Positions 5,798 to 13,872 are shown, counted from the stretch's first letter. The stretch is 15,847 bases of DNA from Candidatus Pelethomonas intestinigallinarum (GCA_018712665.1 DVGP01000220.1:1-15847); one strand, 5' to 3'. The notes: generated by a model not told the origin, from the sequence alone. Program-made: numbers and translations.

Positions 5798-7189
5798 ATG
5801 CGTGTGGAACAACAAGACATGCTGCGGGCCATCCCCAAGGTGGACGAGCTGCTGGGCATGGAGCCCCTTCAGGCGCTGGCAGGGCAGACGCCCGCCCCCG
5901 CCCTGCGGGAGGCCGTGCGGGAGGAGCTGGAGGCCCTGCGCCGCCGTATTCTGGCCGGCGATACCGACCACATTCCCAATCGAGAGGACCTGTGCGCCGC
6001 TGTATGCCGCCGGGCCCGTGAGGCTTCCCTGCCCAGCCTGCGGGGAGTGGTCAACGGCACCGGCGTGACCCTCCACACCAACCTGGGCCGGGCCTGCCTG
6101 AGCCGCCGGGCGGTGGAGGCCGTAGTCGCCGTGGCCGGCGGGTACTCCACTCTGGAATACGATGTGGACGCCGGCCGCCGGGGCTCCCGGCACAGCCATG
6201 TGGAGGCCCTTCTCTGCGCCGTCACCGGCGCGGAGGGGGCTATGGTGGTCAACAACAACGCCGCCGCCGTGCTGCTGATCCTCTCCGCCCTGGGCAAGGG
6301 GGGTGAGGTCATCACCTCCCGGGGAGAGCTGGTGGAGATCGGCGGGTCCTTCCGTGTTCCGGACATCATGGTCCAGTGCGGCTGCGCCCTGCGGGAGGTG
6401 GGCACCACCAACAAGACCCATCTCAGCGACTACGAGGGGGCCATCACGCCGGAGACCCGCGCCCTGCTGAAGGTCCACACCAGCAACTACAAGATCATGG
6501 GCTTTACCGAGAGCGTGCCCCTGGCGGAGCTGGTGGCCCTGGGCCGGGAGCGGGGCCTGCCGGTGATCGAGGACCTGGGCAGCGGGTCCCTGGTGGACTT
6601 GGAGCAGTTCGGCATCCACGGGGAGCCCACCGTCCAGCAGAGCGTCCAGGCCGGGGTGGACATCATCTCCTTCAGCGGGGACAAGCTCCTGGGAGGGCCC
6701 CAGGCCGGCATCATCATCGGCCGGAAGGACTACATTGAAACGCTGAAGAAGCACCCCCTGGCCCGGGCCCTGCGGGTGGACAAGATGACCCTGGCGGCCC
6801 TGCGGGAGACGCTGTACGCCTACACAGACCCGGCTATGGCGGTGCGGGAGATCCCCACCCTGGCCATGCTGGCCGTCCCGGAGCACGTGCTGCGGGAGAA
6901 GGCGGAGCTGCTGTGCCGCGCCCTGGCGGACCGGGGCGTGACGGCCCGGACAGTCCCCACCCAGGACCAGGTGGGGGGCGGGTCCGTCCCCACCCAGCTT
7001 CTGCCCGCCTGGGCCGTGGCCATCGACCCGGGCCGTCTGACGGTGGACGGCCTGGAGGCGGCCCTGCGGCGGCGGGAGCGGCCCATCATCGGCCGCATCA
7101 CCCACGAGCAGTACCTGCTGGACACCCGCACCCTGTGGGAGTCGGACTTTGACTACATCGCGGAGGCCTCGGCGGAGGTGATCGGATGA
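5798..7189 (+). CDS. selA: L-seryl-tRNA(Sec) selenium transferase (selenocysteine synthase)
   Basis: This 463-residue PLP enzyme converts seryl-tRNA(Sec) to selenocysteyl-tRNA(Sec) using selenophosphate. The length is about that of E. coli SelA. The N-terminal tRNA-binding part has IPKVDELL and the conserved core starts with VVNGTGVTLHTNLGRA. The PLP lysine is Lys296 in SFSGDKLLGGPQAG, and the aspartate/glycine pair IEDLGSGSL lies before it. The family C-terminus is present (RPIIGRI). The ATG at 5798 is only three bases from GGAG (5791-5794); a GTG at 5804 has better spacing and may be the real start, shortening the protein by two residues. The stop overlaps selB as ATGA, so the two are translationally coupled. 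Confidence 0.96.
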   Translation: MRVEQQDMLRAIPKVDELLGMEPLQALAGQTPAPALREAVREELEALRRRILAGDTDHIPNREDLCAAVCRRAREASLPSLRGVVNGTGVTLHTNLGRACLSRRAVEAVVAVAGGYSTLEYDVDAGRRGSRHSHVEALLCAVTGAEGAMVVNNNAAAVLLILSALGKGGEVITSRGELVEIGGSFRVPDIMVQCGCALREVGTTNKTHLSDYEGAITPETRALLKVHTSNYKIMGFTESVPLAELVALGRERGLPVIEDLGSGSLVDLEQFGIHGEPTVQQSVQAGVDIISFSGDKLLGGPQAGIIIGRKDYIETLKKHPLARALRVDKMTLAALRETLYAYTDPAMAVREIPTLAMLAVPEHVLREKAELLCRALADRGVTARTVPTQDQVGGGSVPTQLLPAWAVAIDPGRLTVDGLEAALRRRERPIIGRITHEQYLLDTRTLWESDFDYIAEASAEVIG

Positions 7190-9096
7190 AGCACGTGATC
7201 ATCGGCACCGCGGGCCACGTGGACCACGGCAAGACCCTGCTGGTGAAGGCCCTGACCGGCATCGACACCGACCGGCTGGTGGAGGAGAAGAAGCGGGGCA
7301 TCACCATCGAGCTGGGCTTCGCCCACCTGGACTTTGACGACGGCACCCAGGCGGGCATCGTGGACGTGCCGGGCCACGAGAAATTTATCAAGAACATGCT
7401 GGCCGGGGCCGGCGGCATCGACCTGGCCATGCTGGTGGTGGCCGCCGACGAGGGCTTCATGCCCCAGACGGTGGAGCACCTGGGCATTCTCTCCCTCCTG
7501 GGCATCCAGGACGGCCTGGTGGTCATCACCAAGTGCGACATGGCGGACCCGGAGTGGGTGGAGATGGTCAAGGAGGACGTCCGAACCCATGTGGAGGGCA
7601 CCTTCCTGGAGGGCAAGCCTGTCTTCACCGTGTCCGCCTACACCGGCCAGGGCATCCCCGAGCTGCGCCAGGCCCTGAAGGAGCTGGTCCAGAAGGCGGC
7701 GGAGAAGAATATGCGCACCCCCTTCCGCCTGCCCATCGACCGGGTGTTCTCCGTGGACGGCTTCGGCACCGTGGTCACCGGCACCCTCATCGAGGGATCT
7801 GTCAGCAACGGGGACATGGCGGAGATCCTCCCCGGCGGGGTCCAGGCCCGGGTGCGGAACCTGCAGGTCCACGACAGGGATGTGGAGACGGCCTATGCCG
7901 GACAGAGGGTGGCCATCAACCTGGCCGGCGTGAAGAAGGCCGACCTGGGCCGGGGGGACGTCATCGCCCGGCCCGGCTCCGTCCGCACCTCCCTGATGCT
8001 GGACGCGCGGCTGCAAAATCTGAAGAACTCCCAGCGGACCATCCTCTCCGGCTCCCAGGTCCACCTCTACCACGGCTCCGCCGTGCGGCTGTGCAAGGTG
8101 GTGCTCCTGGACCGGGACGCCCTGCAGCCCGGCGAGAGCTGCTACGCCCAGCTCCGGCTCACCGAGGAGATCGCCGCCAAGCGGGGGGACCGGTTCGTCA
8201 TCCGCTTCTACTCCCCCCTGGAGACCATCGGCGGCGGCGTGGTCCTGGACGACCTGCCCCGGCGGCACAAGCGGGGGGATCAGGCGGTGCTGGAGGCCCT
8301 GGCCATCCGGGAGAGCGGCTCCGGAGACGATCAGCTGGTCCAGCTGGTGGCGGAGCACGGCCACAGCCTGCCCACCCTGGAGAAGCTGGCCGCCCCCCAG
8401 AACCTGGACCGGGAGGAGCTGGGCCGCTCCCTGGAGGAGCTCACCTCCGCCGGAAAGGTCCTCCAGCCCCTGCCGGGCCGGTATCTGGCCGCGTCGGTGT
8501 TCGACGCCATCTGGGACAGCTGCCGGGGCCTGCTGGAGCAGTACCACAGGCAGAACCCCCTCCATGCCGGGATGAAGGTGGCGGAGCTGCGGCAGAAGCT
8601 GCTGAAAAACACGGACCAGGCGGTGGCCGACGCCATTCTGGCCGCCCTGGCCCGGGAGGGAAAGATCAAGGCGGTGGCCGACCGGTACGCCCTGGCGGAC
8701 TTTGCCGTCCATCTGACCAAACGGCAGAGCGCCATCCGGGAGAAGCTGCTCCAGACCTACCGGAAGGCGGGACTGGAGGTGCCGGGACTGGACGAGGTGA
8801 TCGCCTCTTTCCCGCCGGCGGAGCAGGGCGACTGCAGGCAGGTGGTGGAGAGCCTGGTCTCCGGCGGCGGCCTGGTGATGCTCACCCCCCAGCTCTGCCT
8901 CCACAGCCAGGTCTACGCCCAGGTGTGCGATAAGACCCGGGACTTTATGGCGGAGCACCAGGAGCTGACCCTGGCGGAATTCCGGGACCTGCTGGGCACC
9001 TCCCGGAAGTACGCCCTGGCGGTGCTGGAGTACTACGACAAAAACAAGATCCTGAAAAAAGACGGGGACGTCCGCCGGCTGGGAACCGGGTTCTGA
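7186..9096 (+). CDS. selB: Selenocysteine-specific translation elongation factor
   Basis: This 636-residue GTPase carries Sec-tRNA(Sec) to the ribosome and recognises the SECIS hairpin next to the UGA codon. The G domain shows GTAGHVDHGKT (7-17), the switch region RGITIELGF, DVPGHEKFIKNML (G3) and ITKCD (G4, the SelB-type variant of NKxD). The EF-Tu-like domains follow (FRLPIDRVFSVDGFGTVVTGTL). About 250 C-terminal residues form the winged-helix repeats that bind SECIS RNA, with the usual ending EYYDKNKILKKDGDVRRL. The start has a GGAGGTGATC site inside selA. The two UGA genes served by this factor, grdB and grdA, are a few kilobases downstream. Confidence 0.96.
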   Translation: MKHVIIGTAGHVDHGKTLLVKALTGIDTDRLVEEKKRGITIELGFAHLDFDDGTQAGIVDVPGHEKFIKNMLAGAGGIDLAMLVVAADEGFMPQTVEHLGILSLLGIQDGLVVITKCDMADPEWVEMVKEDVRTHVEGTFLEGKPVFTVSAYTGQGIPELRQALKELVQKAAEKNMRTPFRLPIDRVFSVDGFGTVVTGTLIEGSVSNGDMAEILPGGVQARVRNLQVHDRDVETAYAGQRVAINLAGVKKADLGRGDVIARPGSVRTSLMLDARLQNLKNSQRTILSGSQVHLYHGSAVRLCKVVLLDRDALQPGESCYAQLRLTEEIAAKRGDRFVIRFYSPLETIGGGVVLDDLPRRHKRGDQAVLEALAIRESGSGDDQLVQLVAEHGHSLPTLEKLAAPQNLDREELGRSLEELTSAGKVLQPLPGRYLAASVFDAIWDSCRGLLEQYHRQNPLHAGMKVAELRQKLLKNTDQAVADAILAALAREGKIKAVADRYALADFAVHLTKRQSAIREKLLQTYRKAGLEVPGLDEVIASFPPAEQGDCRQVVESLVSGGGLVMLTPQLCLHSQVYAQVCDKTRDFMAEHQELTLAEFRDLLGTSRKYALAVLEYYDKNKILKKDGDVRRLGTGF

Positions 9097-9142
9097 CCCG
9101 GCGCCCGCCCCGGCGGAAAGTCCGGGACATAACGTAAATTGT

Positions 9143-9157
9143 ATAGAAAAATTCTAT
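9143..9157. promoter_or_regulatory. Dyad upstream of the selC promoter, LysR-box-like
   Basis: ATAGAA-AAA-TTCTAT is a perfect inverted repeat that also contains T-N11-A (9144 to 9156), the general LysR-type box. It lies 17 bp before the -35 of the selC promoter and upstream of the lysR gene, so autoregulation and control of selC are plausible. Confidence 0.45.
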
Positions 9158-9173
9158 GAGGCCGCACTACCGG

Positions 9174-9202
9174 TTGCCCTCCGGGAAAAAGTGTGGTAAA
9201 AT
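9174..9202 (+). promoter_or_regulatory. Promoter of selC
   Basis: TTGCCC at 9174-9179 and TAAAAT at 9197-9202 are 17 bp apart. Initiation near 9209 would start a few bases before the tRNA. Confidence 0.7.
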
Positions 9203-9214
9203 CGCGCTGCAAAT

Positions 9215-9311
9215 GGGAGTAGAAGGGTGCTGGTGTGCCCCCTGGTCTTCAAAACCAGTGTTAGGGGTGAGGAGCCTCTTGGGTGGGTTCGATTCCCACA
9301 TATTCCCGCCA
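9215..9311 (+). tRNA. selC: tRNA-Sec (anticodon TCA)
   Basis: The 97-nt gene encodes its own CCA end. The 6-bp D stem GGGTGC/GTGCCC with a TGGT loop, the anticodon arm CTGGT-CTTCAAA-ACCAG (TCA at 9249-9251), the long variable arm AGGGGT-GAGGA-GCCTCT and the T arm GTGGG-TTCGATT-CCCAC all match bacterial tRNA-Sec. The acceptor pairs GGGAGTA with TATTCCC, and discriminator G follows. The eighth acceptor pair expected in bacteria would be G9222 opposite A9300, a mismatch. The tRNA is charged with serine and converted by SelA; SelB then carries it. Its position between selB and the LysR regulator makes the assignment secure. Confidence 0.96.
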
Positions 9312-9314
9312 TGC

Positions 9315-9346
9315 CCGGCGGCGCGAATCATCGCGCCGCCGGTTTT
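9315..9346 (+). terminator. Terminator after selC
   Basis: CCGGCGGCGCGA (9315-9326) pairs perfectly over 12 bp with 9331-9342 around ATCA, then TTTT, CGCG and TTTT follow. It lies four bases after the tRNA and 43 bases before the LysR start, so LysR expression probably relies on readthrough or a promoter I cannot see. Confidence 0.85.
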
Positions 9347-9388
9347 CGCGTTTTCGGCGGCTTCGGGCCCCTACGAGAGGAGGAAGTC

Positions 9389-10312
9389 ATGGATATCGAC
9401 ATCAAGGAGCTGGAGGCCTTTGCCTGCGTGGTGGAGAAGGGCAGCTTTTCCCGGGCCGCCGAGGCGCTGTACCTGACCCAGCCCACCATCAGCGCCCACG
9501 TGGCCTCCCTGGAGCGGAAGCTGGGGATCAAGCTGCTGGTGCGGACCACCAAGGAGATCTATCCCTCCGACGCCGGGAATCTGCTCTACGAGTACGCCAA
9601 GGAGATCCTCCGCCTGCGGACCAGCGCCGTCCAGGCCATCAAGGCCTTCTCCAAGGAGATGCGGGGGGTCATCCATGTGGCCGCCTCCACCATTCCCGGC
9701 CAGTACTACCTGCCCAAGATGATCCAGAGCTTCCGGGCCGAGTATCCGGACATCTCCTTCAGCCTCCAGCTGCTGGACAGCACCGAGGTGGCCGAGCAGA
9801 TTGCCGCGCGAAAGGCGGAGATCGGCTTCACCGGCGCCCTCATCAACCTGCCCAAGTGCGTCTATCAACCCCTGGCGGAGGACCGGCTGGTCATCATCAC
9901 CCCCAACACGCCCAAGTACCAGTCCTATCTCGCCACCGGCTTTCCCATCCGGCAGATCACCCAGGAGGCCTTCATCAGCCGGGAGCGGGGCTCCGGCACC
10001 CGGCTGGAGACCGAGGCCTTCCTGGAGGAGATGGGGGTGAACCCCAAGGACGTCCGCGTCGCCGTGGAGGTCCGGTCCACCGAGTCCATCAAGCAGATGG
10101 TCAGCGAGGGGCTGGGCGTGGCCGTCATCTCCCAGAGCGCCTGCGAGGACTACTGCCAGTTCAAGAAGATCCTGGCCTTCAACTTCGACAGCGTGAATCT
10201 CCGCAGGAAGCTGTACCTGGTCCGCCACAAGAACAGCATTCTTTCCCCCATCGCCCAGACCTTTTACGACTACGCCGCCGGCTATTACAGCGGCAAAAAC
10301 GAACCCCGGTAG
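9389..10312 (+). CDS. LysR-type regulator, probably linked to selenium metabolism
   Basis: This 307-residue regulator has a winged HTH at residues 1-60 (DIKELEAFACVVEKGSFSRA, then LYLTQPTISAHVASLERKLG). A linker helix and a periplasmic-binding-protein-like effector domain follow; segments such as ISREKGSGT-type FISRERGSGTR and ESIKQMVSEGLGVAVIS are usual for CysL/YtlI-like members. The ATG at 9389 has AGGAGG five bases upstream. An in-frame extension from 9227 is rejected because it would run through the tRNA. LysR proteins next to selA/selB/selC are known as selenium-metabolism-associated regulators, and this location fits that group. The effector is unknown. Candidate binding sites are the dyads at 9143-9157 and 10319-10332. 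Confidence 0.88.
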   Translation: MDIDIKELEAFACVVEKGSFSRAAEALYLTQPTISAHVASLERKLGIKLLVRTTKEIYPSDAGNLLYEYAKEILRLRTSAVQAIKAFSKEMRGVIHVAASTIPGQYYLPKMIQSFRAEYPDISFSLQLLDSTEVAEQIAARKAEIGFTGALINLPKCVYQPLAEDRLVIITPNTPKYQSYLATGFPIRQITQEAFISRERGSGTRLETEAFLEEMGVNPKDVRVAVEVRSTESIKQMVSEGLGVAVISQSACEDYCQFKKILAFNFDSVNLRRKLYLVRHKNSILSPIAQTFYDYAAGYYSGKNEPR

Positions 10313-10318
10313 GACATC

Positions 10319-10332
10319 GTCAATTCATTGAC
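10319..10332. promoter_or_regulatory. Dyad after lysR, upstream of the grd promoter
   Basis: GTCAAT-TC-ATTGAC is a perfect inverted repeat in an AT-rich stretch between lysR and the grd operon. TCTATAGA (10337-10344) is a second small palindrome beside it. They are possible operators for the grd promoter; the protein is unknown. Confidence 0.35.
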
Positions 10333-10384
10333 AAAATCTATAGAGAGGCCTTGATTGTAAATTCTGATATAACCCCCTTTTTCC

Positions 10385-10413
10385 TTGTGCTTTTTCCATT
10401 TTCAACGTAAAAT
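10385..10413 (+). promoter_or_regulatory. Likely promoter of the grd operon
   Basis: TTGTGC (10385-10390), 17 bp, TAAAAT (10408-10413). Initiation near 10420 gives a ~300-nt leader that contains a small AGGTTG/CAACCT hairpin (10424-10429/10440-10445) and the glycine riboswitch. The -10 box is good; the -35 box is weak. Confidence 0.55.
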
Positions 10414-10460
10414 AAAGGCGATCAGGTTGCCTGCTTGTTCAACCTGGAAGTGAATATGGC

Positions 10461-10640
10461 GTTGGATGACGTTCTCGGGAGACCCGCTTCGGGCGGGGCC
10501 GAAGGAATAAGCGACGGGGAAGCCGATCCCGGCGTGAAGATCTCAGGCGAACAGACCGGGAACCGACGACCCTCTGGAGAGCGAACGCGCCGAAGGAGCA
10601 ACCCGTTTGTCCGGGGAATCTCTCAGGTTTTTAACAGAGC
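10461..10640 (+). promoter_or_regulatory. Tandem glycine riboswitch
   Basis: Two glycine aptamers stand in series. In the first, P1 is GTTCTCGG (10471-10478) with CCGGGAAC (10556-10563), GAGA pairs with TCTC (10541-10544), and the core contains GCCGAAGGAATAAGCG and CTCAGGCGAACAGA. In the second, CTCTG (10572-10576) pairs with CAGAG (10635-10639) and GAGAG (10577-10581) with CTCTC (10620-10624), with the core GCCGAAGGAGCAA. The leader GGATGACG before aptamer 1 and the linker CGACGACC fit the known kink-turn contact. When glycine holds P1 of aptamer 2, CAGAG is not free to form the terminator at 10636, so glycine should turn the operon on. Confidence 0.93.
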
Positions 10641-10678
10641 AAGGCAGTGAATTTTTCATATTGCCTTGCTCTATTTTT
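10636..10678 (+). terminator. Terminator, expression platform of the glycine riboswitch
   Basis: AGAGCAAGGCA (10636-10646) pairs over 11 bp with TGCCTTGCTCT (10662-10672), followed by ATTTTT. Its first arm shares AGAG with P1 of the second aptamer, so ligand-bound aptamer and terminator exclude each other. Confidence 0.9.
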
Positions 10679-10717
10679 ATCTTGTGGACAAGCGGGCACA
10701 CTGTATAGGAGGCCGCC

Positions 10718-11143
10718 ATGGGCACCATTGGAAACCCCAGGGACTATCTGATCCTGACCAACAACCCCCTGGTCCCCGCCTGCATGGAGGGGAAGGGGCT
10801 GTATACCATCGATTTCCGCCCGGAGCTGAGTTATCGGGAGATCCTGACGCTGGTCCGGGACAAGGTCTATCTGGGCCACACCCTGTATACCCATCCCCTG
10901 GCGGGCAGCGTCAAGCCCAACGAGACGCCCTACAAGTCCGTCATCGTCTCCATGGTCCCCCACCAGTTCGACTCCCAGCAGGCGGAGATCATCGCCAACG
11001 CCATCGCGGTCTTCGACAAGTTCAAGCCCATCGGCTGGGAGCTGAACGAGCGGATCCTGCGGGATTTTCAACTGATCGACTATACCCTGCTGGCCGGCGC
11101 CATCGGCTTTGACGCCGCGGCGGGTCTTAGTAAAAAAATCTGA
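10718..11143 (+). CDS. grdX: GrdX family protein
   Basis: This 141-residue protein begins, after a few residues, with LILTNNPLVPACMEG, the usual GrdX start, and later has VYLGHTLYTHPLAGSVKPNETPYKSV. The ~120-140 residue length fits. It has no signal peptide or membrane segment, so it is probably cytoplasmic. GrdX proteins occur at the start of glycine, sarcosine or betaine reductase operons; their biochemical role is not established. AGGAGG lies five bases before the ATG at 10718, about 40 bases after the riboswitch terminator. It is therefore the first gene controlled by glycine, with grdE 21 bp downstream. Confidence 0.88.
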   Translation: MGTIGNPRDYLILTNNPLVPACMEGKGLYTIDFRPELSYREILTLVRDKVYLGHTLYTHPLAGSVKPNETPYKSVIVSMVPHQFDSQQAEIIANAIAVFDKFKPIGWELNERILRDFQLIDYTLLAGAIGFDAAAGLSKKI

Positions 11144-11164
11144 AGGAAGAAGGAGGTGTTCACT

Positions 11165-12463
11165 TTGAAATTGGAACTGGGCTATATCCAGATCAACGAC
11201 ATCCAATTTTCAAAGGAATGCAAGGTAGAAGCAAACACCCTGTATGTGGACCCGGACGCCGTCAAGGCCTTCATGTATGAAGACGACGACGTGAAGGCCT
11301 GGGTCAAGGACTTCAGCTTCGATGTGGCCAAGCCCGGCGAGAGCGTCCGGATCACCCCCGTAAAGGACGTGATCGAGCCCCGTGTGAAGGTGGAGGGCCC
11401 CGGCGGCATGTTCCCCGGCGTCATCAGCAAGGTCGACACCGTGGGCAGCGGCAAGACCCACGTCCTGCGCGGCATGGCCGTGGTCACCGCCGGCAAGATC
11501 GTCGGCTTCCAGGAGGGCATCATCGACATGACCGGCCCCGGCGCCGACTACACCCCGTTCAGCAAGCTGAACAACTTCGTGGTCGTCGCCGAGCCCGCCG
11601 AGGGCTACCAGGACCACAAGCACGAGTATGAGCACGCCGTGCGCATCGCCGGCCTGCGGGCCGCTGTCTTCATCGGCGAGCTGGGCCGGAACGTGACCCC
11701 CGACGAGTCCGAGGAGTTTGAGACCCTGGGCATCAAGGAGGGCATCGAGGAGTATCCCGACCTGCCCCGCGTGGCCTACGTCCATATGCTCCAGAGCCAG
11801 GGCCTGCTCCACGACACCTACGTCTACGGCGTGGACGCCAAGCGCACCCTGACCACCATCATCAACCCCACCGAGACCATGGACGGCGCCATCATCAGCG
11901 GCAACTGCGTGTCCGCCTGCGACAAGAACACCACCTATCACCACCAGAACAACCCCGTGGTGAAGGCCATGTTCGCCGCCCACGGCAAGACCCTCAACTA
12001 CGTCTGCAACATCATCACCAACGAGAACGTCTATCTGGCCGACAAGCAGCGCTCCTCCGACTGGACCGCCAAGCTGTGCCGCCTGCTGGATCTGGACGGC
12101 GCCATCGTCAGCCAGGAGGGCTTCGGCAACCCGGACACCGATCTGATCATGAACACCAAGAAGATCGAGCTCCAGGGCGTGAAGACCACCATCATCACCG
12201 ACGAGTACGCCGGACAGGACGGCAAGAGCCAGTCCCTGGCCGACGCCGACCCCCTGGCCGACGCCGTTGTCACCGGCGGCAACGCCAACGAGGTCATCAT
12301 CCTGCCCAAGCTGGACAAGGTGATCGGCACCCTGGACTATGTGGACGTCATCGCCGGCGGCCACGCCGGGTCCCTGCGTCCCGACGGCACCATCGAGGCC
12401 GAGCTCCAGGTCATCACCGGCGCCACCAACGAGATGGGCTTCAACCGTCTCAGCGCCCGTTAA
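11165..12463 (+). CDS. grdE: Glycine reductase protein B, GrdE proprotein
   Basis: The 432-residue proprotein is the substrate-binding partner of GrdB in protein B of glycine reductase. GrdE proproteins are known to self-cleave at a cysteine that becomes a pyruvoyl group, which captures the substrate amino group as a Schiff base. Here the likely site is Cys248 in SGNCVSACDKNTTYHHQNNP (Cys252 is the alternative), so two chains of about 247 and 185 residues are expected. The start is TTG at 11165, giving MKLELGYIQINDIQF. The AAGGAGG site (11150-11156) is eight bases before it and overlaps the GTG at 11156, which therefore cannot be the start. No Sec codon is present. grdB follows after 25 bp. 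Confidence 0.93.
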   Translation: MKLELGYIQINDIQFSKECKVEANTLYVDPDAVKAFMYEDDDVKAWVKDFSFDVAKPGESVRITPVKDVIEPRVKVEGPGGMFPGVISKVDTVGSGKTHVLRGMAVVTAGKIVGFQEGIIDMTGPGADYTPFSKLNNFVVVAEPAEGYQDHKHEYEHAVRIAGLRAAVFIGELGRNVTPDESEEFETLGIKEGIEEYPDLPRVAYVHMLQSQGLLHDTYVYGVDAKRTLTTIINPTETMDGAIISGNCVSACDKNTTYHHQNNPVVKAMFAAHGKTLNYVCNIITNENVYLADKQRSSDWTAKLCRLLDLDGAIVSQEGFGNPDTDLIMNTKKIELQGVKTTIITDEYAGQDGKSQSLADADPLADAVVTGGNANEVIILPKLDKVIGTLDYVDVIAGGHAGSLRPDGTIEAELQVITGATNEMGFNRLSAR

Positions 12464-12488
12464 ACTGTAGGAAAGGAGGAAACACACC

Positions 12489-13793
12489 ATGAGTTATAAA
12501 GTTGTACACTATATCAACCAGTTCTTCGCCAACATCGGCGGAGAGGAGATGGCCCATGTGGCTCCCGAGCTCCGGGACGGCATCGTCGGCCCCGGCCTGG
12601 CGTTCAATCAGGCCTGGAAGGGCGAGGCTGAGATCGCCAAGACCATCGTCTGCGGCGACTCCTACTTCGCCGAGCACGAGGCTGACGCCAAGAGCCAGAT
12701 CCTGGAGTGGGTCAAGGCCGAGAAGCCCGACTTCTTCCTGGCCGGCCCCGCCTTCAACGCCGGCCGCTACGGCTACGCCTGCGCCACCATCTGCGCCGCC
12801 GTGCAGGACGAGCTGGGGATCCCCGTGCTCACCGGCATGTATGAGGAGAACCCCGGCGCCGATCTGAAGAACAAGATCCTCATCGTCGCCACCGCCAACT
12901 CCGCCGCCGGCATGCGCAAGGCCGCTCCCGCCATGGCCAAGCTGGCCCTGAAGATCATGAAGGGCGAGAAGCTGGGCGCCTCCTGCGAGGAGGGCTACAT
13001 GCCCAACGGCATCCGCAAGAACTTCTTCGAGAAGAAGGTGGGCGCCGAGCGCGCCGTGGATATGCTGGTGGCCAAGCTCAACGGCAAGCCCTTCACCACC
13101 GAGTATCCCATGCCCTCCTTCGACCGCGTGGCCCCCAATCCCGCCGTCAAGGACCTGAGCCACGCCACCATCGCCCTGTGCACCTCCGGCGGCATCGTCC
13201 CCAAGGGCAACCCCGACCACATCGAGTCCTCCTCCGCCTCCCACTACGGCGAGTACTGCATCGCCGGCGTGCAGGAGCTGACCAGCGAGGGCTATGAGAC
13301 CGCCCACGGCGGCTACGACCCGGTCTACGCCAACGCTGACCCCAACCGCGTCCTGCCTGTGGACGTGATGCGCGACTTTGAGCGCGAGGGCAAGATCGGC
13401 AAGCTCCACGACTACTTCTACACCACCGTCGGCAACGGAACCTCCGTGGCCAACGCCAAATCTTTTGCCGCGGAGTACGCCCAGAAGCTGCTCCAGGCCG
13501 GTGTTCATGCCGTTATCATGACCAGCACGTGAGGTACCTGTACGCGTTGCGGTGCAACGATGGTTAAAGAGATCGAGCGTGCCGGCATCCCCGTGGTGCA
13601 TATGTGCACAGTCACCCCCATTTCCATGACCGTGGGCGCCAACCGGATCGTGCCCACCATCGCCATTCCCCACCCCCTGGGCAACCCCGCCCTCTCCCAC
13701 GACGAGGAGAAGGCCCTCCGCCGCAAGCTGGTGGAGCGCGCCCTGGAGGCCCTGACCACCGAGGTGGAGGACCAGACCATCTTCGAGGTCTGA
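12489..13793 (+). CDS. grdB: Glycine reductase protein B, selenoprotein GrdB (UGA at 13530 read as Sec)
   Basis: This 434-residue selenoprotein has Sec348 encoded by TGA at 13530-13532. The context is MTSTUGTCTRCGATMVKE, so Sec348 and Cys351 form a UxxC redox motif. The frame continues without other interruption through GIPVVHMCTVTPISMTVGAN and HPLGNPALSHDEEKALRRKL to TGA at 13791. GrdB binds the substrate together with GrdE, and its selenol passes the carboxymethyl group to GrdA. The N-terminus VVHYINQFFANIGGEE is typical. The ATG at 12489 follows AGGAAAGGAGG. A conventional annotation would stop at 13532 and call a second small gene from 13560; that would be wrong. Confidence 0.96.
13533..13564 (+). 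promoter_or_regulatory. SECIS element of grdB
   Basis: Directly after the UGA, CGTTGC (13545-13550) pairs perfectly with GCAACG (13554-13559) around a GGT loop. ACC (13536-13538) can pair with GGT (13562-13564) below an internal loop. The loop begins 19 bases after the UGA, in the range of bacterial SECIS hairpins bound by SelB. Confidence 0.8.
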
Positions 13794-13826
13794 TCCCCCA
13801 GAGCCGGTCAGCGGCGGGCGCCCTTT

Positions 13827-13853
13827 GGCAGGTCGGCGTCTCCTTGACCTGCC
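13827..13853. promoter_or_regulatory. Dyad overlapping the -35 of the trxB promoter
   Basis: GGCAGGTC (13827-13834) and GACCTGCC (13846-13853) form a perfect 8-bp inverted repeat with an 11-base gap. The second arm overlaps the TTGACC box of the next promoter. It may be an operator, or a hairpin after grdB. Confidence 0.6.
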
Positions 13854-13872
13854 GTGGATTTGGTGAGATAAT
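13844..13872 (+). promoter_or_regulatory. Internal promoter before trxB
   Basis: TTGACC (13844-13849), 17 bp, GATAAT (13867-13872), each five of six to consensus. It would start a transcript near 13879 for trxB, trxA and probably grdA, independent of the riboswitch. Confidence 0.75.

Noticed and set aside
9227..9388. N-terminal extension of the LysR gene back to 9227
   Set aside because: It would translate through the tRNA-Sec gene and its terminator; the ATG at 9389 has an AGGAGG site and begins the HTH domain exactly.
13530..13793. grdB looks interrupted by a TGA, like a pseudogene followed by a separate small gene at 13560
   Set aside because: The frame continues unchanged after the TGA with conserved GrdB sequence, a SECIS-type hairpin follows directly, and selA, selB and selC are nearby, so the TGA is read as selenocysteine.
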